Source of the DNA: an uncultured Prevotellaceae bacterium
GTDB lineage: Bacteria; Bacteroidota; Bacteroidia; Bacteroidales; Muribaculaceae
Length of the DNA: 64,000 nucleotides
Direction of reading: 5' to 3'
Assembly (NCBI GenBank): GCA_900317835.1
Contig: ONIL01000002.1
Location: 62,001-126,000 of the forward strand
Shown: piece by piece, positions 44,093 to 52,214 of the stretch
Numbering within the stretch: the first letter of the stretch is position 1
Layout of the letters: every line of letters starts with the position of its first letter
The notes under the pieces: generated by a model
The model's database searches: none
Seen by the model: only the letters and a program-made list of their open reading frames with translations
What the model was told of the DNA's origin: nothing
Made by a program: the position numbers and the translations under genes

Positions 44093-44371
44093 TTACTGTC
44101 CGCTAGGCACTCTAACCAGTTCAGTGTCAACCCAGAAGTTATCTGTGCAATTATTACAGTCTTTGCACAGAGGGGTGATGTATATCTCATTGCCACCAAA
44201 AACTTTCTGGACATGACCACCAACGAGCGGGCCTGTGGAATGGCAATCGGTAGCACCGCAACGGGTAGCCTTTTTACCCGTTTGTTTTTCCCAATACTCC
44301 AGCCACGAGGACTCACCCGTCGAGGGCTTTGACCATCTGGAAGTACCACTTGCATTTTTGACGTAGGTCAT
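44093..44371 (-). CDS. Small zinc-finger/HNH-like protein
   Basis: 92 residues. It has a Cys-x4-Cys-His block (RCGATDCHSTGPLVGGHVQKVFGG) followed by ITPLCKDCNN, the spacing seen in treble-clef HNH folds: Cys pair, a His in GGHV, and a second Cys pair. The usual catalytic Asn/His tail is short, so it may only bind zinc. It pairs with the DUF2188 gene in an AT-rich setting. A shadow frame over the same bases is less protein-like. Confidence 0.65.
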   Translation of the reverse strand: MTYVKNASGTSRWSKPSTGESSWLEYWEKQTGKKATRCGATDCHSTGPLVGGHVQKVFGGNEIYITPLCKDCNNCTDNFWVDTELVRVPSGQ

Positions 44372-44493
44372 ATGGCAAATTTTTAGTTCCTGTTGTCTGA
44401 ACAGTACAGCAGAGCTTTACTCCAACGGGTGGTTTCGATGCTCAGGAACGTGGGCCACCATCTTTATGATGAGCAAAAAGAGTGCCAAATATA

Positions 44494-44518
44494 TTTTTTG
44501 AGCAAAAACCTCAAAAAA
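44494..44518. terminator. A/T-flanked hairpin, bidirectional
   Basis: TTTTTTGAG/CTCAAAAAA around a 7-nt loop, in the 365-bp gap between divergent genes 44371 and 44736. The rest of the gap is AT-rich and has only the promoter at 44693. Confidence 0.45.
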
Positions 44519-44692
44519 TAGCAAGTATTTTTAATATATCAGCTAAATAATTAGTTACGATTTCGCTTAATTCGAAATTTTTAAATATTTTTTTTGTTGG
44601 AATTGTCACTGTCGACTGACATTTTGACCTCTGACAAAATGTCGCAAAATGAAAATTCTTCTCAAAATATACAATTGTTATAAAAAAGTGCG

Positions 44693-44700
44693 TATATTTG
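44693..44700 (+). promoter_or_regulatory. -7 box for the AbiLi-like ATPase
   Basis: TATATTTG, 35 bp before the ATG; no good -33 box. Confidence 0.45.
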
Positions 44701-44735
44701 TGGCAAAAATTGAGCAAATGTCACAAATTTGAGTT

Positions 44736-46034
44736 ATGATAACGAGCTTTACAGCAGAGAATTTCCGTTCGATAGACGGGGAGATCAGATTGTCGTTTGA
44801 AGCTGATACAGGCATCAAGGACATGGACAACAGGGGTTATACCACTGTAGCGAATAGTAGCGTGTTGAACGCAAAGGCCTTTTATGGAGCTAATTCAAGT
44901 GGCAAATCGAACGTCTTCAAGGCCGTTGGCATGATGCGGAGCATGATTATCCATTCGGTGAGGCTAAACGACAATGAGTCACTCCCATATGATCCCTTTC
45001 TCCTTTCGGATAAAGAAGTAAGACCAACGCGGTTTGAAATGTCGTTTGTAGACGGTACGGACAAGTATACATACGGATTCAGCTATACTTCACGTCGGAT
45101 AGAAGAGGAGTGGCTGATAGCGAAATTCCCCAAGCGTTCGCTGAAGACACTGTTAAGGCGAACCCCCGACAAGACAGAGATTGATATACAAAATTATCAG
45201 GAGGGGTTAGCTATTAAAGAAGGCACTATCCCACTGAATAATAATAGGCTGTTCATTTCTCTGGCAGCACAGTTGGGCGGTGAAATATCAAAAAGAGTGA
45301 TTGAATGGTTCAGAACAAAGCCAAATGTAATTTCCGGCCTGCGAGATAATGACTTTTCCCTCTACACGAAGGAAATGCTACATACTAGAGCGGACTATAA
45401 AGACGATATATTGGACTTTATCGGGGGCATGGATGTGGGATTCCGTGAAGTGACAACTGAGCAAGAGTATATTGATGAGAAAATGCTACCCAAGGGACTG
45501 CCCTCCGAGATTGTGGCATCGCTGAAGGAACATCCCCCTATTGTTGCATATGCCAAACATAGTAAGATAAATGAAGAGGGTGATGTTGTAGGGATGGTGG
45601 ATTTTGATATCGATGAAAGAGAATCGGACGGAACCAGGAAACTGTTTAATCTAGCTGGTCCAATTGTTGACACTCTTCGGCAGGGGAAATCGCTGTTCGT
45701 AGACGAGTTAGATGCACAACTTCATCCACTGCTGTCGCGTCGCATCTTGCAGCTTTTCAACTGTGCTGAGACGAATCCTCACGGTGCGCAGCTGATATTC
45801 ACAACGCACGATACTAATATGTTATCGAAGAAATTGCTGAGACGAGATCAGGTGATATTTGTAGAGAAAACAGCAAAAACGCATTATTCTACGAAACTGA
45901 CACCGATGATGAATATCACATTAGACAATGGGGCAAAACCCAGAACAGACAGCAACTATGAGAAGAATTATCTAGAAGGGAAGTATGGGGCCATCCCTTA
46001 CTTTGAAGATGAATTTAAAGGTTGTAACGAATAG
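44736..46034 (+). CDS. AbiLi/RloA-type AAA ATPase (AAA15 family)
   Basis: 432 residues. The N-terminus MITSFTAENFRSIDGEIRLSFEA is followed by Walker A FYGANSSGKSNVFKA near residue 48, a middle region with DIDERESDGTRKLFNLAGPIVDTL (signature-like), Walker B SLFVDELDAQLHP near 323, and TTHDTNML. The C-terminus EKNYLEGKYGAIPYF is the usual end of the ATPase partner of RloB in abortive-infection AbiL-type systems. The partner normally follows directly; here the next 514 bp hold no RloB-like frame, so this is an orphan. Confidence 0.8.
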   Translation: MITSFTAENFRSIDGEIRLSFEADTGIKDMDNRGYTTVANSSVLNAKAFYGANSSGKSNVFKAVGMMRSMIIHSVRLNDNESLPYDPFLLSDKEVRPTRFEMSFVDGTDKYTYGFSYTSRRIEEEWLIAKFPKRSLKTLLRRTPDKTEIDIQNYQEGLAIKEGTIPLNNNRLFISLAAQLGGEISKRVIEWFRTKPNVISGLRDNDFSLYTKEMLHTRADYKDDILDFIGGMDVGFREVTTEQEYIDEKMLPKGLPSEIVASLKEHPPIVAYAKHSKINEEGDVVGMVDFDIDERESDGTRKLFNLAGPIVDTLRQGKSLFVDELDAQLHPLLSRRILQLFNCAETNPHGAQLIFTTHDTNMLSKKLLRRDQVIFVEKTAKTHYSTKLTPMMNITLDNGAKPRTDSNYEKNYLEGKYGAIPYFEDEFKGCNE

Positions 46035-46547
46035 AGTAAGGAGGGGAAATATATAAACGAGTGAATGACGGCATTGATTCTTCATATTCATCACTAAATC
46101 AATTGTTCCCAACAATGCAACCTATTATCCTCCATAGGCTGTTTTAGATAGTATAAGAAAAGGAGCTAGCCTATAAAATAGCTGCTATTGGCAGGCTTTA
46201 GTAGTAATTCATATCTGTACCAAGTGTTCATAACTTACTGATGCATATATGTAATTAGATTGAGGAGGTTACTCAACTATTTAATTTAGTGTTCAGCCAG
46301 AAAAAACAGTTGATAAAAGGTTTGGGTTTAAGTTTTTTAAAGAGTCTAATATTACATATAAGGGTAAACTTAAACTTGCATGAATGTCTCAGAGTTTAGT
46401 TTTTAATTAACGACATGTATAATACATGTTAAATTTAAACCTAAAACTCGATTTTTTCTTGATTGAGTCACTTCTCCAACTTTCAAAAATCCAGTTTTTT
46501 AAATGCCATTATAATTATATTATTCGAATAAAAATAAAGCATATCTG
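46035..46547. other. AT-rich gap without a gene
   Basis: No credible frame. A short palindrome ACATGT-ATAAT-ACATGT lies near 46413-46429 and may end the minus-strand gene that stops at 46548. Confidence 0.5.
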
Positions 46548-47519
46548 TCAGAGACGAAAATATCTATCTATGAAGTTTTCCAGTACATTCGTTAATTTTT
46601 CATCGCTGTTTGACGTCTGGCAAATGTATAAAGAAAGGATGTCAACAACAATGGATTGGCTTAGCGACTTTGGATTGTATTTCCATACCTCTAATGAATA
46701 TGGATGGTTCCCTTTTTCATCGAAAACCGTGATCTCAGATAATTGGCTTTTGCTGATCGCGTAGCGTGTTCCTTCATTTGTATTAGCCGAATTGGTATAA
46801 TGGCGTACAGCATCCATTCCAGCCAGTAATGCACCATCTGGCCTTTCATCAGAATATACTACTTTCTCTATCGGAGAACTTAGATATGCAATGCAGGACT
46901 CCCACAGGCTTCTTCCTGATTTCATCATCTGCACTTTCTTTTCCTTACCTCTTGACACTATGACCAGTTCTTTCGATTTGAGCCATCTTACAGCCCTGTT
47001 AGCTGTCGAATAGGAAACGTCAAACGCTTCCATGATTTCATGGACACTCATCCATAACGGTCCGAAGAGGATGCTGTGCAGTATCAGGCACTGTGCTAAC
47101 GCCGGAATTTCTTCTTTTATATCTTTGCCTGTCTGAGGAAGTCTTCTGAGATCCATCAGCAGGGAGGGGACGAACATTTGTTTCCCGACAATGATGAAGT
47201 TCACGCGCTGGTGGATGAGACGCTGGATGTTGTATGATGGGATGTTTCTGATAACAATGATGCTGATGATTCCACACTTATCTGACATGATCTGCATATG
47301 TCGCTGTATCTGTGCCGGGGTTAGTGTTTTCACTTCCTTCGGGTAACACAGCATCACGGGAATGCCGAACAGTGATGATATGTAGCACTTGTACTGCTCA
47401 ATCAGCACTGCCGGCATTCTCTTTCGAAGCTCGTCGTCAACTACCCATATTTTAATTGTCTGGTCGATCAAAGAATAGATATACGACTGGGTTTGTTCTA
47501 TAAGGGCTTTATCTTCCAT
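46548..47519 (-). CDS. Winged-helix protein of unknown family
   Basis: 323 residues. The first 150 residues have a mixed alpha/beta pattern (IKIWVVDDELRKRMPAVLIEQYKCYISSLFGIPVMLCYP; VNFIIVGKQMFVPSLLMDLR). A winged helix follows at about 165-205 (MSVHEIMEAFDVSYSTANRAVRWLKSKELVIVSRGKEK), then a C-terminal domain with ERPDGALLAGMDAVRHYTNSANTNEGTRYAISKS, reminiscent of AbiEi-like regulators. No toxin partner is adjacent. A promoter of the island type precedes it. Confidence 0.65.
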   Translation of the reverse strand: MEDKALIEQTQSYIYSLIDQTIKIWVVDDELRKRMPAVLIEQYKCYISSLFGIPVMLCYPKEVKTLTPAQIQRHMQIMSDKCGIISIIVIRNIPSYNIQRLIHQRVNFIIVGKQMFVPSLLMDLRRLPQTGKDIKEEIPALAQCLILHSILFGPLWMSVHEIMEAFDVSYSTANRAVRWLKSKELVIVSRGKEKKVQMMKSGRSLWESCIAYLSSPIEKVVYSDERPDGALLAGMDAVRHYTNSANTNEGTRYAISKSQLSEITVFDEKGNHPYSLEVWKYNPKSLSQSIVVDILSLYICQTSNSDEKLTNVLENFIDRYFRL

Positions 47520-47544
47520 ACTTTTTTGTGTCTGTGATTATTTG

Positions 47545-47575
47545 CAAAGTTAATGATTATATTCTGTATGGCAAA
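47545..47575 (-). promoter_or_regulatory. Promoter for the winged-helix gene
   Basis: Minus-strand -7 TAACTTTG (47545-47552), 19-nt spacer, -33 TTTG (47572-47575). Confidence 0.65.
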
Positions 47576-47616
47576 AGATTAGAAGCCCTTACTCTTATTT
47601 TTTAATCAATTATAAC

Positions 47617-48732
47617 TTATTTCATTTCATAGGCTTTATCCATCCTGTCAATTGCCTCTTGCGCATCACTGCTTTTCATCTTGGCATAAAGCTGAGTGCT
47701 TGATACATTTTTGTGACCGAGCAGGTTGGAGATGACGTATATTCCTGTGCCCAGTTCCTGAAGCATCATGGCAAAAGTGTGCCTAAAGCAATGAAACGTG
47801 ATATGTTTGTTGATACCCGCTGTTTTGAGCCACCTCGAAAGATGTGTATTCAGAATGCTTTCTGTCAGTTTCGTAAACACCAATCCTTCATTCTGCCTTT
47901 CTCCCAAGATATTTATGGCGGCCCTTGAGAGAGGAAGCTGGACGAAGCGGTCTGTCTTCGACATCTTGATCTCAATATAGGTGTTCTGAGTCGATCTGTC
48001 TACAATTTGCTCCCAATGTAATTTCAGTACATCGCTCCTTCTTAGACCTGTGTAGATGGAAAGTAGGCATGCTCTCCTCAGTTCTGGGCACTTCTCGTAT
48101 GGAGTTTGCTCTAGCAGATGTACCTCGTTGATGCTTAAGTACTCCTTCTGGGTGTCATGGTTCCATCTGATTGGTCTCACATGTTTTGTGTAATCCTCGC
48201 CAAGGACATGATCCACGAACGCAAGCTTGACCAAGCTCAAGAACACATTGAAGTAGGCACTTGCTGTATTATGTGACAGTTCCTTTGCTCCGTCGTGCAG
48301 CTTTGTGTCCCTCAAAAGATATGCTCTGTATTTATTACACAAAGCACCGTTAATATCCTTGAATGCGCATTTGTGGTTACAGAATTTCTCGAAGTGGAGC
48401 CTCGCGCATTCGTACTTGGGACCATGATAGTCACCATTCTTTCTGAAATACTCCAAAAAGTCACCATCCAGATTGTCTTTCGAGATAAAAGAGAAGTCCC
48501 TTCTCACCAACTGTAGATACCTCTTGCATCGGATTTCCTCCGCAACTTCCTCAATCACCTTGTTATGCTGTTTTTGAATAGCGTTTTTCGGCTTCGTATA
48601 GAGCTCAAGGTTCAGGAACTCATATCTGATGACATGACCCCGAATATCAGTAATGGAAGGTCTGAACTCAAGGTAGACAGACTTCATGGTGTCACCTCTC
48701 TTTGATTTGTATCTCAATGCAACTCTATACAT
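47617..48732 (-). CDS. Tyrosine-type integrase of the mnmE island
   Basis: 371 residues. An N-terminal arm-binding region (about 1-95) and SAM-like core-binding domain (about 95-190; FCNHKCAFKDINGALCNKYRAYLL) precede the catalytic domain: Arg in IYTGLRRSDVLKL near 232, Lys in KMSKTDRFVQLPL, HCFRHTFAMMLQELG near 318, LLGHKNVSSTQLYAKM with Tyr near 349. It overlaps the upstream HTH gene by 8 bp. Lying next to the att-like repeat in mnmE, it is the likely enzyme for insertion and excision of the island. Confidence 0.9.
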   Translation of the reverse strand: MYRVALRYKSKRGDTMKSVYLEFRPSITDIRGHVIRYEFLNLELYTKPKNAIQKQHNKVIEEVAEEIRCKRYLQLVRRDFSFISKDNLDGDFLEYFRKNGDYHGPKYECARLHFEKFCNHKCAFKDINGALCNKYRAYLLRDTKLHDGAKELSHNTASAYFNVFLSLVKLAFVDHVLGEDYTKHVRPIRWNHDTQKEYLSINEVHLLEQTPYEKCPELRRACLLSIYTGLRRSDVLKLHWEQIVDRSTQNTYIEIKMSKTDRFVQLPLSRAAINILGERQNEGLVFTKLTESILNTHLSRWLKTAGINKHITFHCFRHTFAMMLQELGTGIYVISNLLGHKNVSSTQLYAKMKSSDAQEAIDRMDKAYEMK

Positions 48733-49339
48733 GGTGTTGCCTCCTTTCTATATTTTTTGCGATGTCACTCTTGAGATAGTGGAGGACGCATTCCATCTTC
48801 CTTGTCCTTACCAGGTGAGTGGCGACGAGCATGTACAGCTCGTGCTGTGTGATCTCCATGTTGAGCGTTGCTTCTTCCACAGTGATCCATTTTTGATACA
48901 GAAAGCGTTCTCTGTCCCAGGCTACAATAGCTTCCTCTTTGTCAAATCTTCTGAACTTACCAAGATAATAGCAAGAGATATTATTCCTGTCGGCAAACTT
49001 CAGTACCCAAGCCCTTCCCATTCTGATTTGCTTCATGAGCCCCTTCAGAGAAAAGGAGCTTTTCCCGATGGGAGATGAGGGAAGGACGTCTATGGAAGAA
49101 TACCACTTCGTGAATTCCCTGGCACGAATTCCGATGGTTCCGTTACGGCCTTTTACGCTTTTGATCTTGCCCGATAAAATCTGGCTGTTGACATACTGGC
49201 GGCTGAACCCTGATAGTTCAGCTGTCTCGGTTACTGTCAGGTAACCTTTGGCAATTGCATACTGCCATTTTTGGTCCAGTCTTTCGAATGGATCATGAAA
49301 ATACTTGTAGTTTTTTAAGAACATATTATATACGGCCAC
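48725..49339 (-). CDS. HTH protein, excisionase-like partner of the integrase
   Basis: 204 residues with two MerR/excisionase-like helix-turn-helix units: LTVTETAELSGFSRQYVNSQILSGKIKSVKGRNGTIGI (about 33-70) and a second, weaker one around ITVEEATLNMEITQHELYMLV (about 150-172). It overlaps the integrase start by 8 bp. Probably directs excision or represses the operon. The internal Met at 49324 is an alternative start, since a palindrome covers the first codons. Confidence 0.75.
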   Translation of the reverse strand: MAVYNMFLKNYKYFHDPFERLDQKWQYAIAKGYLTVTETAELSGFSRQYVNSQILSGKIKSVKGRNGTIGIRAREFTKWYSSIDVLPSSPIGKSSFSLKGLMKQIRMGRAWVLKFADRNNISCYYLGKFRRFDKEEAIVAWDRERFLYQKWITVEEATLNMEITQHELYMLVATHLVRTRKMECVLHYLKSDIAKNIERRQHHV

Positions 49340-49361
49340 ATTAGAGTGGCTTGGTATATAA
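49326..49361. promoter_or_regulatory. Interrupted palindrome at the integrase operon start
   Basis: TTATATAC (49326) pairs with GTATATAA (ends 49361), and GCCAC with GTGGC inside. It overlaps the start of the HTH gene and is a candidate operator for autoregulation. Confidence 0.5.
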
Positions 49362-49448
49362 TAATAAAATTGGTTGTGTTGTCAACACCCCTGAAAATGA
49401 GTAAGAATGGGGTGGAAAAAATGACGATTTTATCGTGTGATTATTTGC

Positions 49449-49479
49449 AAAACTAAGTGTAACTTATTGAATGTCAATA
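49449..49479 (-). promoter_or_regulatory. Promoter for the HTH-integrase operon
   Basis: Minus-strand -7 TAGTTTTG (49449-49456) and an ATTG -33-like element 19 nt away. Confidence 0.5.
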
Positions 49480-49548
49480 TTTATCAAAAATTGCTTATTC
49501 CCTTTTGCAAAACTTGTAACCATCTGTTCTTCCGCGTATTATAGAGAA

Positions 49549-49566
49549 TTACTTTCCAATGCAGAA
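49549..49566 (-). repeat. attR-like site in the mnmE 3' end
   Basis: TTACTTTCCAATGCAGAA, the last six codons of mnmE (FCIGK-stop), repeated with two synonymous changes at 30688-30705. Confidence 0.8.
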
Positions 49567-50943
49567 GTGGGAGAAGATTTCACCGAGGATAGCGTCGGTG
49601 GTGATTTCTCCGGTGATTTCTCCTAGCCAGTGGAGGCACTCGCGGATGTCCTGGTCGAGAAGGTCGCCGCTGAGGCCGCTGTCAAGGCCGCCGATAGCGC
49701 GGGCGATAGCATCGCGGGCGCGTGTCAGCGCCTGGTAGTGGCGGGCGTTAGTGACGATGACAGCGTCGGAGCCCACCTTGGGCAAGGACGCCGTGGTGAC
49801 GATGAGTTCGCGCAGGGCCTCGACGTCGCTGTCGCTCTTGGCACTGATGGCCATGACCGGTGTGCCCTCGGGCAGGAGGTCGTTTAGCTCACTCCTTGCG
49901 GCAATATCGTCATCAAGGTCGGTCTTGTTGAGCACGGCAATGAGAGCCTTGCCGGTGCAGCGTTTCAGGATGTCGTGAGCCATGCTGGTGTCGGCGCTGG
50001 TGACATCAACGATCCAGAGCACGACATTGGCTTTGTCGATGGCCTGCCAGGCGCGCTCGATGCCCATCCGCTCGACGGCGTCGCTTGACTGCCGGATGCC
50101 CGCCGTATCGATGAAGCGGAACAGCGTGCCGCCCATCACAATGGTGTCCTCGATGGTGTCGCGCGTGGTGCCGTGGATGTCGCTTACCAGGGCACGGTCA
50201 TCCCGCAGCAGGGCATTCAACAGGGTTGATTTGCCCGCGTTGGTCTGGCCCACGATGGCGACCGGGATGCCGTTGCGTATGGCGTTGCCGTCACGGTAAC
50301 TGTCAGCCAGACGGCTGATGAGTGCGTGGATGTCGCGTGCCAGTGTGGTCACCTCGACGCGGTCGGCAAAGGTCACGTCCTCCTCGCTGAAGTCCAGTTC
50401 CAACTCAATCAGCGCAACAAAGTGCAGCAGTTTGTCCCTCAGGCTCCTCAATTCCTCGCCATAGCGGCCCCGCATTTGGCTTATCGCCACACGGTGTGCC
50501 GCGCGAGACTGTGCTTCAATGACGTCGGCGACAGCCTCGGCCTGCGACAGGTCCATGCGTCCGTTGGCAAAGGCGCGGCGTGTGAATTCGCCTGCCGTGG
50601 CGTGACGGCAGCCCGCATCGATGAGCGTCTGCACCACCTGTTGTTGTATCCACGTCGAGCCGTGGCAAGCCAGTTCCACCACGTCCTCGCCCGTGAATGA
50701 GTTGGGTGCGCGAAATACCGTCAGCACTGCCTGGTCGAGCACGTCGCCCGTCGAGTCGATGATGTGTCCCACATGGACGGTGTGCGATGCCATGTCGGCC
50801 AGCGGTTTGCCTTGCCAGCGGCGTTGTACGATGTCCAGCGACTGCGTGCCGCTCAGTCTCACCACTGCAATGCCGCCTCGGCCCTGCGGGGTCGAGATGG
50901 CGCAGATGGTGTCATTATTTCCTGTCAATTCATGTGTATTCAT
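49549..50943 (-). CDS. mnmE: tRNA modification GTPase MnmE
   Basis: 464 residues. The N-terminal tetrahydrofolate-binding domain (about 1-125; ICAISTPQGRGGIAVVRLSG) and helical domain carry an inserted G domain (about 225-385) with GQTNAGKSTLLNAL, DTAGIRQSSD, NKTD and SAKS motifs, and the C-terminus ends in the invariant CIGK. With MnmG it installs the cmnm5 group on U34 of certain tRNAs. Intact despite the island at its 3' end, because the att repeat restores the last codons. It overlaps the upstream nuclease gene by 4 bp. Confidence 0.95.
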   Translation of the reverse strand: MNTHELTGNNDTICAISTPQGRGGIAVVRLSGTQSLDIVQRRWQGKPLADMASHTVHVGHIIDSTGDVLDQAVLTVFRAPNSFTGEDVVELACHGSTWIQQQVVQTLIDAGCRHATAGEFTRRAFANGRMDLSQAEAVADVIEAQSRAAHRVAISQMRGRYGEELRSLRDKLLHFVALIELELDFSEEDVTFADRVEVTTLARDIHALISRLADSYRDGNAIRNGIPVAIVGQTNAGKSTLLNALLRDDRALVSDIHGTTRDTIEDTIVMGGTLFRFIDTAGIRQSSDAVERMGIERAWQAIDKANVVLWIVDVTSADTSMAHDILKRCTGKALIAVLNKTDLDDDIAARSELNDLLPEGTPVMAISAKSDSDVEALRELIVTTASLPKVGSDAVIVTNARHYQALTRARDAIARAIGGLDSGLSGDLLDQDIRECLHWLGEITGEITTDAILGEIFSHFCIGK

Positions 50944-51821
50944 CGGCTGGGATAGTATTTAGGCCAATCTTTAATGTTCTCTTTGCTCTCAATGACGTTC
51001 TCCACTCCATCCTCGAGCGAGGCCAGGAAGTTATATCCCGTTAAGGCCTCAACCTTGTCGATGGTGGTGGCATAGTTGGTCCAGCTGTTGGGCAGTTCCT
51101 TGTTCTCCATGACGAAGGCGATGGCGCGGTTCTGCTTGGGTGAGTAGATGACCTTGAAGAAGCGCTCGGGCACGGCGATGTCATCGTGCCTGCCGATGCG
51201 CTTCATGTTGTCCGAGAAGATAGGGCCCGTGAACACGATGAGGCGTCCTGCCGTGCGTGACCACCTGTGCACTGCCTCCTCGACGTGGCGCCACTCGCCA
51301 TCGTTCATCTCGGCTAGCTGAGGGCAGATGTTGGTCATCAGGAAGCATTGCTCCATGGCTGTCTTGTCCCAACGCATGTCCATCGCTGGGGCCATGTGGC
51401 CTCGGGTGTAGCCGCTCTCCTTGTATTCCCACCAGTCGGGGCAGCCCTTCACGTTGTGGTCGCGCTCAAACTGGTAGTCGTTGCGGTTCTCGGCGTCACG
51501 TGAGTCGGCCATCGACGTCATGGTGTTGGTCAGCTCATAGGCCACGCAGTTAGGCACGCGGTAGTACTTGTTGAAATAGACCACGATCGTCTTGTAGCGC
51601 ACCGTTTGGTTGTCGAGCCGCTCGGGCAGCTTCACGTCGAGCAGTGACTGGTCGCCCGTGGATTGGTACTCCTTGCCCTCGTTACTTTTGGTCTGCTCAA
51701 TGGGCAGCTCGTCGTTATAGGCACTCTTGTAGAAGGAGTTCTTCATGTCGAGCCCCTTGTATCCTAACAGTATTAGGATGACCGCTCCAACCAGGTACAA
51801 TAATTTCTTCTTACTCGTCAT
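50940..51821 (-). CDS. Membrane-anchored DNA/RNA non-specific endonuclease
   Basis: 293 residues. One N-terminal helix (LLYLVGAVILILLGYKG) anchors a NUC domain: GYTRGHMAPAMDMRWD (catalytic His near residue 147) and LMTNICPQL. It is closest in pattern to the nuclease at 24639, with Thr in place of Asp before RGH. It overlaps mnmE by 4 bp and so is the first gene of that operon, an odd partner for a tRNA enzyme. Third enzyme of this family in the window. Confidence 0.88.
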   Translation of the reverse strand: MTSKKKLLYLVGAVILILLGYKGLDMKNSFYKSAYNDELPIEQTKSNEGKEYQSTGDQSLLDVKLPERLDNQTVRYKTIVVYFNKYYRVPNCVAYELTNTMTSMADSRDAENRNDYQFERDHNVKGCPDWWEYKESGYTRGHMAPAMDMRWDKTAMEQCFLMTNICPQLAEMNDGEWRHVEEAVHRWSRTAGRLIVFTGPIFSDNMKRIGRHDDIAVPERFFKVIYSPKQNRAIAFVMENKELPNSWTNYATTIDKVEALTGYNFLASLEDGVENVIESKENIKDWPKYYPSR

Positions 51822-51985
51822 GGATATCTTGTTTAATGCAAATTACACGAATTAAGCGAATGGTAAGGACTCAATGGCACGTTACATTCGTCGGCACAAA
51901 ATTATGAAAAAAACAAGTGACGTTTTTTCTTTTGACCCAAAAAACACTTAAAAAAGTGCTATGCGCTTGATATTGTTGTTATTAG

Positions 51986-52072
51986 ATGATGTGGCGCGAG
52001 GGTGGCCGCACAGTGATTGAGAACTGCCAGATGCTGTGCCGCGACTGCAACCGCCACAAGGGAGCGAAGTAA
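51986..52072 (+). pseudogene. C-terminal remnant of an HNH endonuclease
   Basis: 28 codons (GGRTVIENCQMLCRDCNRHKGAK at the end, shown here only as a pattern: Asn, then LC-x2-CN, then a KG tail) directly after a stop codon at 51983. This is the usual last part of an HNH nuclease with its zinc Cys pair, without the catalytic part. The remaining 394-bp gap (51822-52214) shows no other gene. Confidence 0.55.
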
Positions 52073-52214
52073 CACATCGTTGCCCAAGGTGTGCAGCTTT
52101 TCTAACCCATCAGCCACACATTTAGCGTTCAACCGCCACGTGAGTTGAACCTGAGTTTTCGGTTATCCAGTGCAATAGCAATACTCCCTTCTTGATCAGG
52201 AAGGGAGACGGGGG

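Larger units (their letters stand above)
30688..49566. mobile_element. Genomic island integrated at the 3' end of mnmE
   Basis: About 18.9 kb bounded by 18-bp att-like repeats (30688-30705 and 49549-49566) that both encode FCIGK-stop, the C-terminus of MnmE. A tyrosine integrase and an HTH protein sit at the mnmE end. Most of the interior is visibly more AT-rich than the flanks. Conjugation genes are absent, so it would be an integrative element needing help to transfer, or a degraded one. Internal repeats suggest two elements in tandem (junction near 33866). Salmonella SGI1 uses the same chromosomal target. Confidence 0.8.

Noticed and set aside
43768-44355. 195-residue reading of the DUF2188 frame
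   Set aside because: The first 117 residues overlap the HNH-like gene in another frame and do not look like a domain; the family begins at MKKEIHIVSN.
46426-46764. 112-codon plus-strand frame
   Set aside because: It overlaps the 3' end of the winged-helix gene antisense and is low-complexity at its start.
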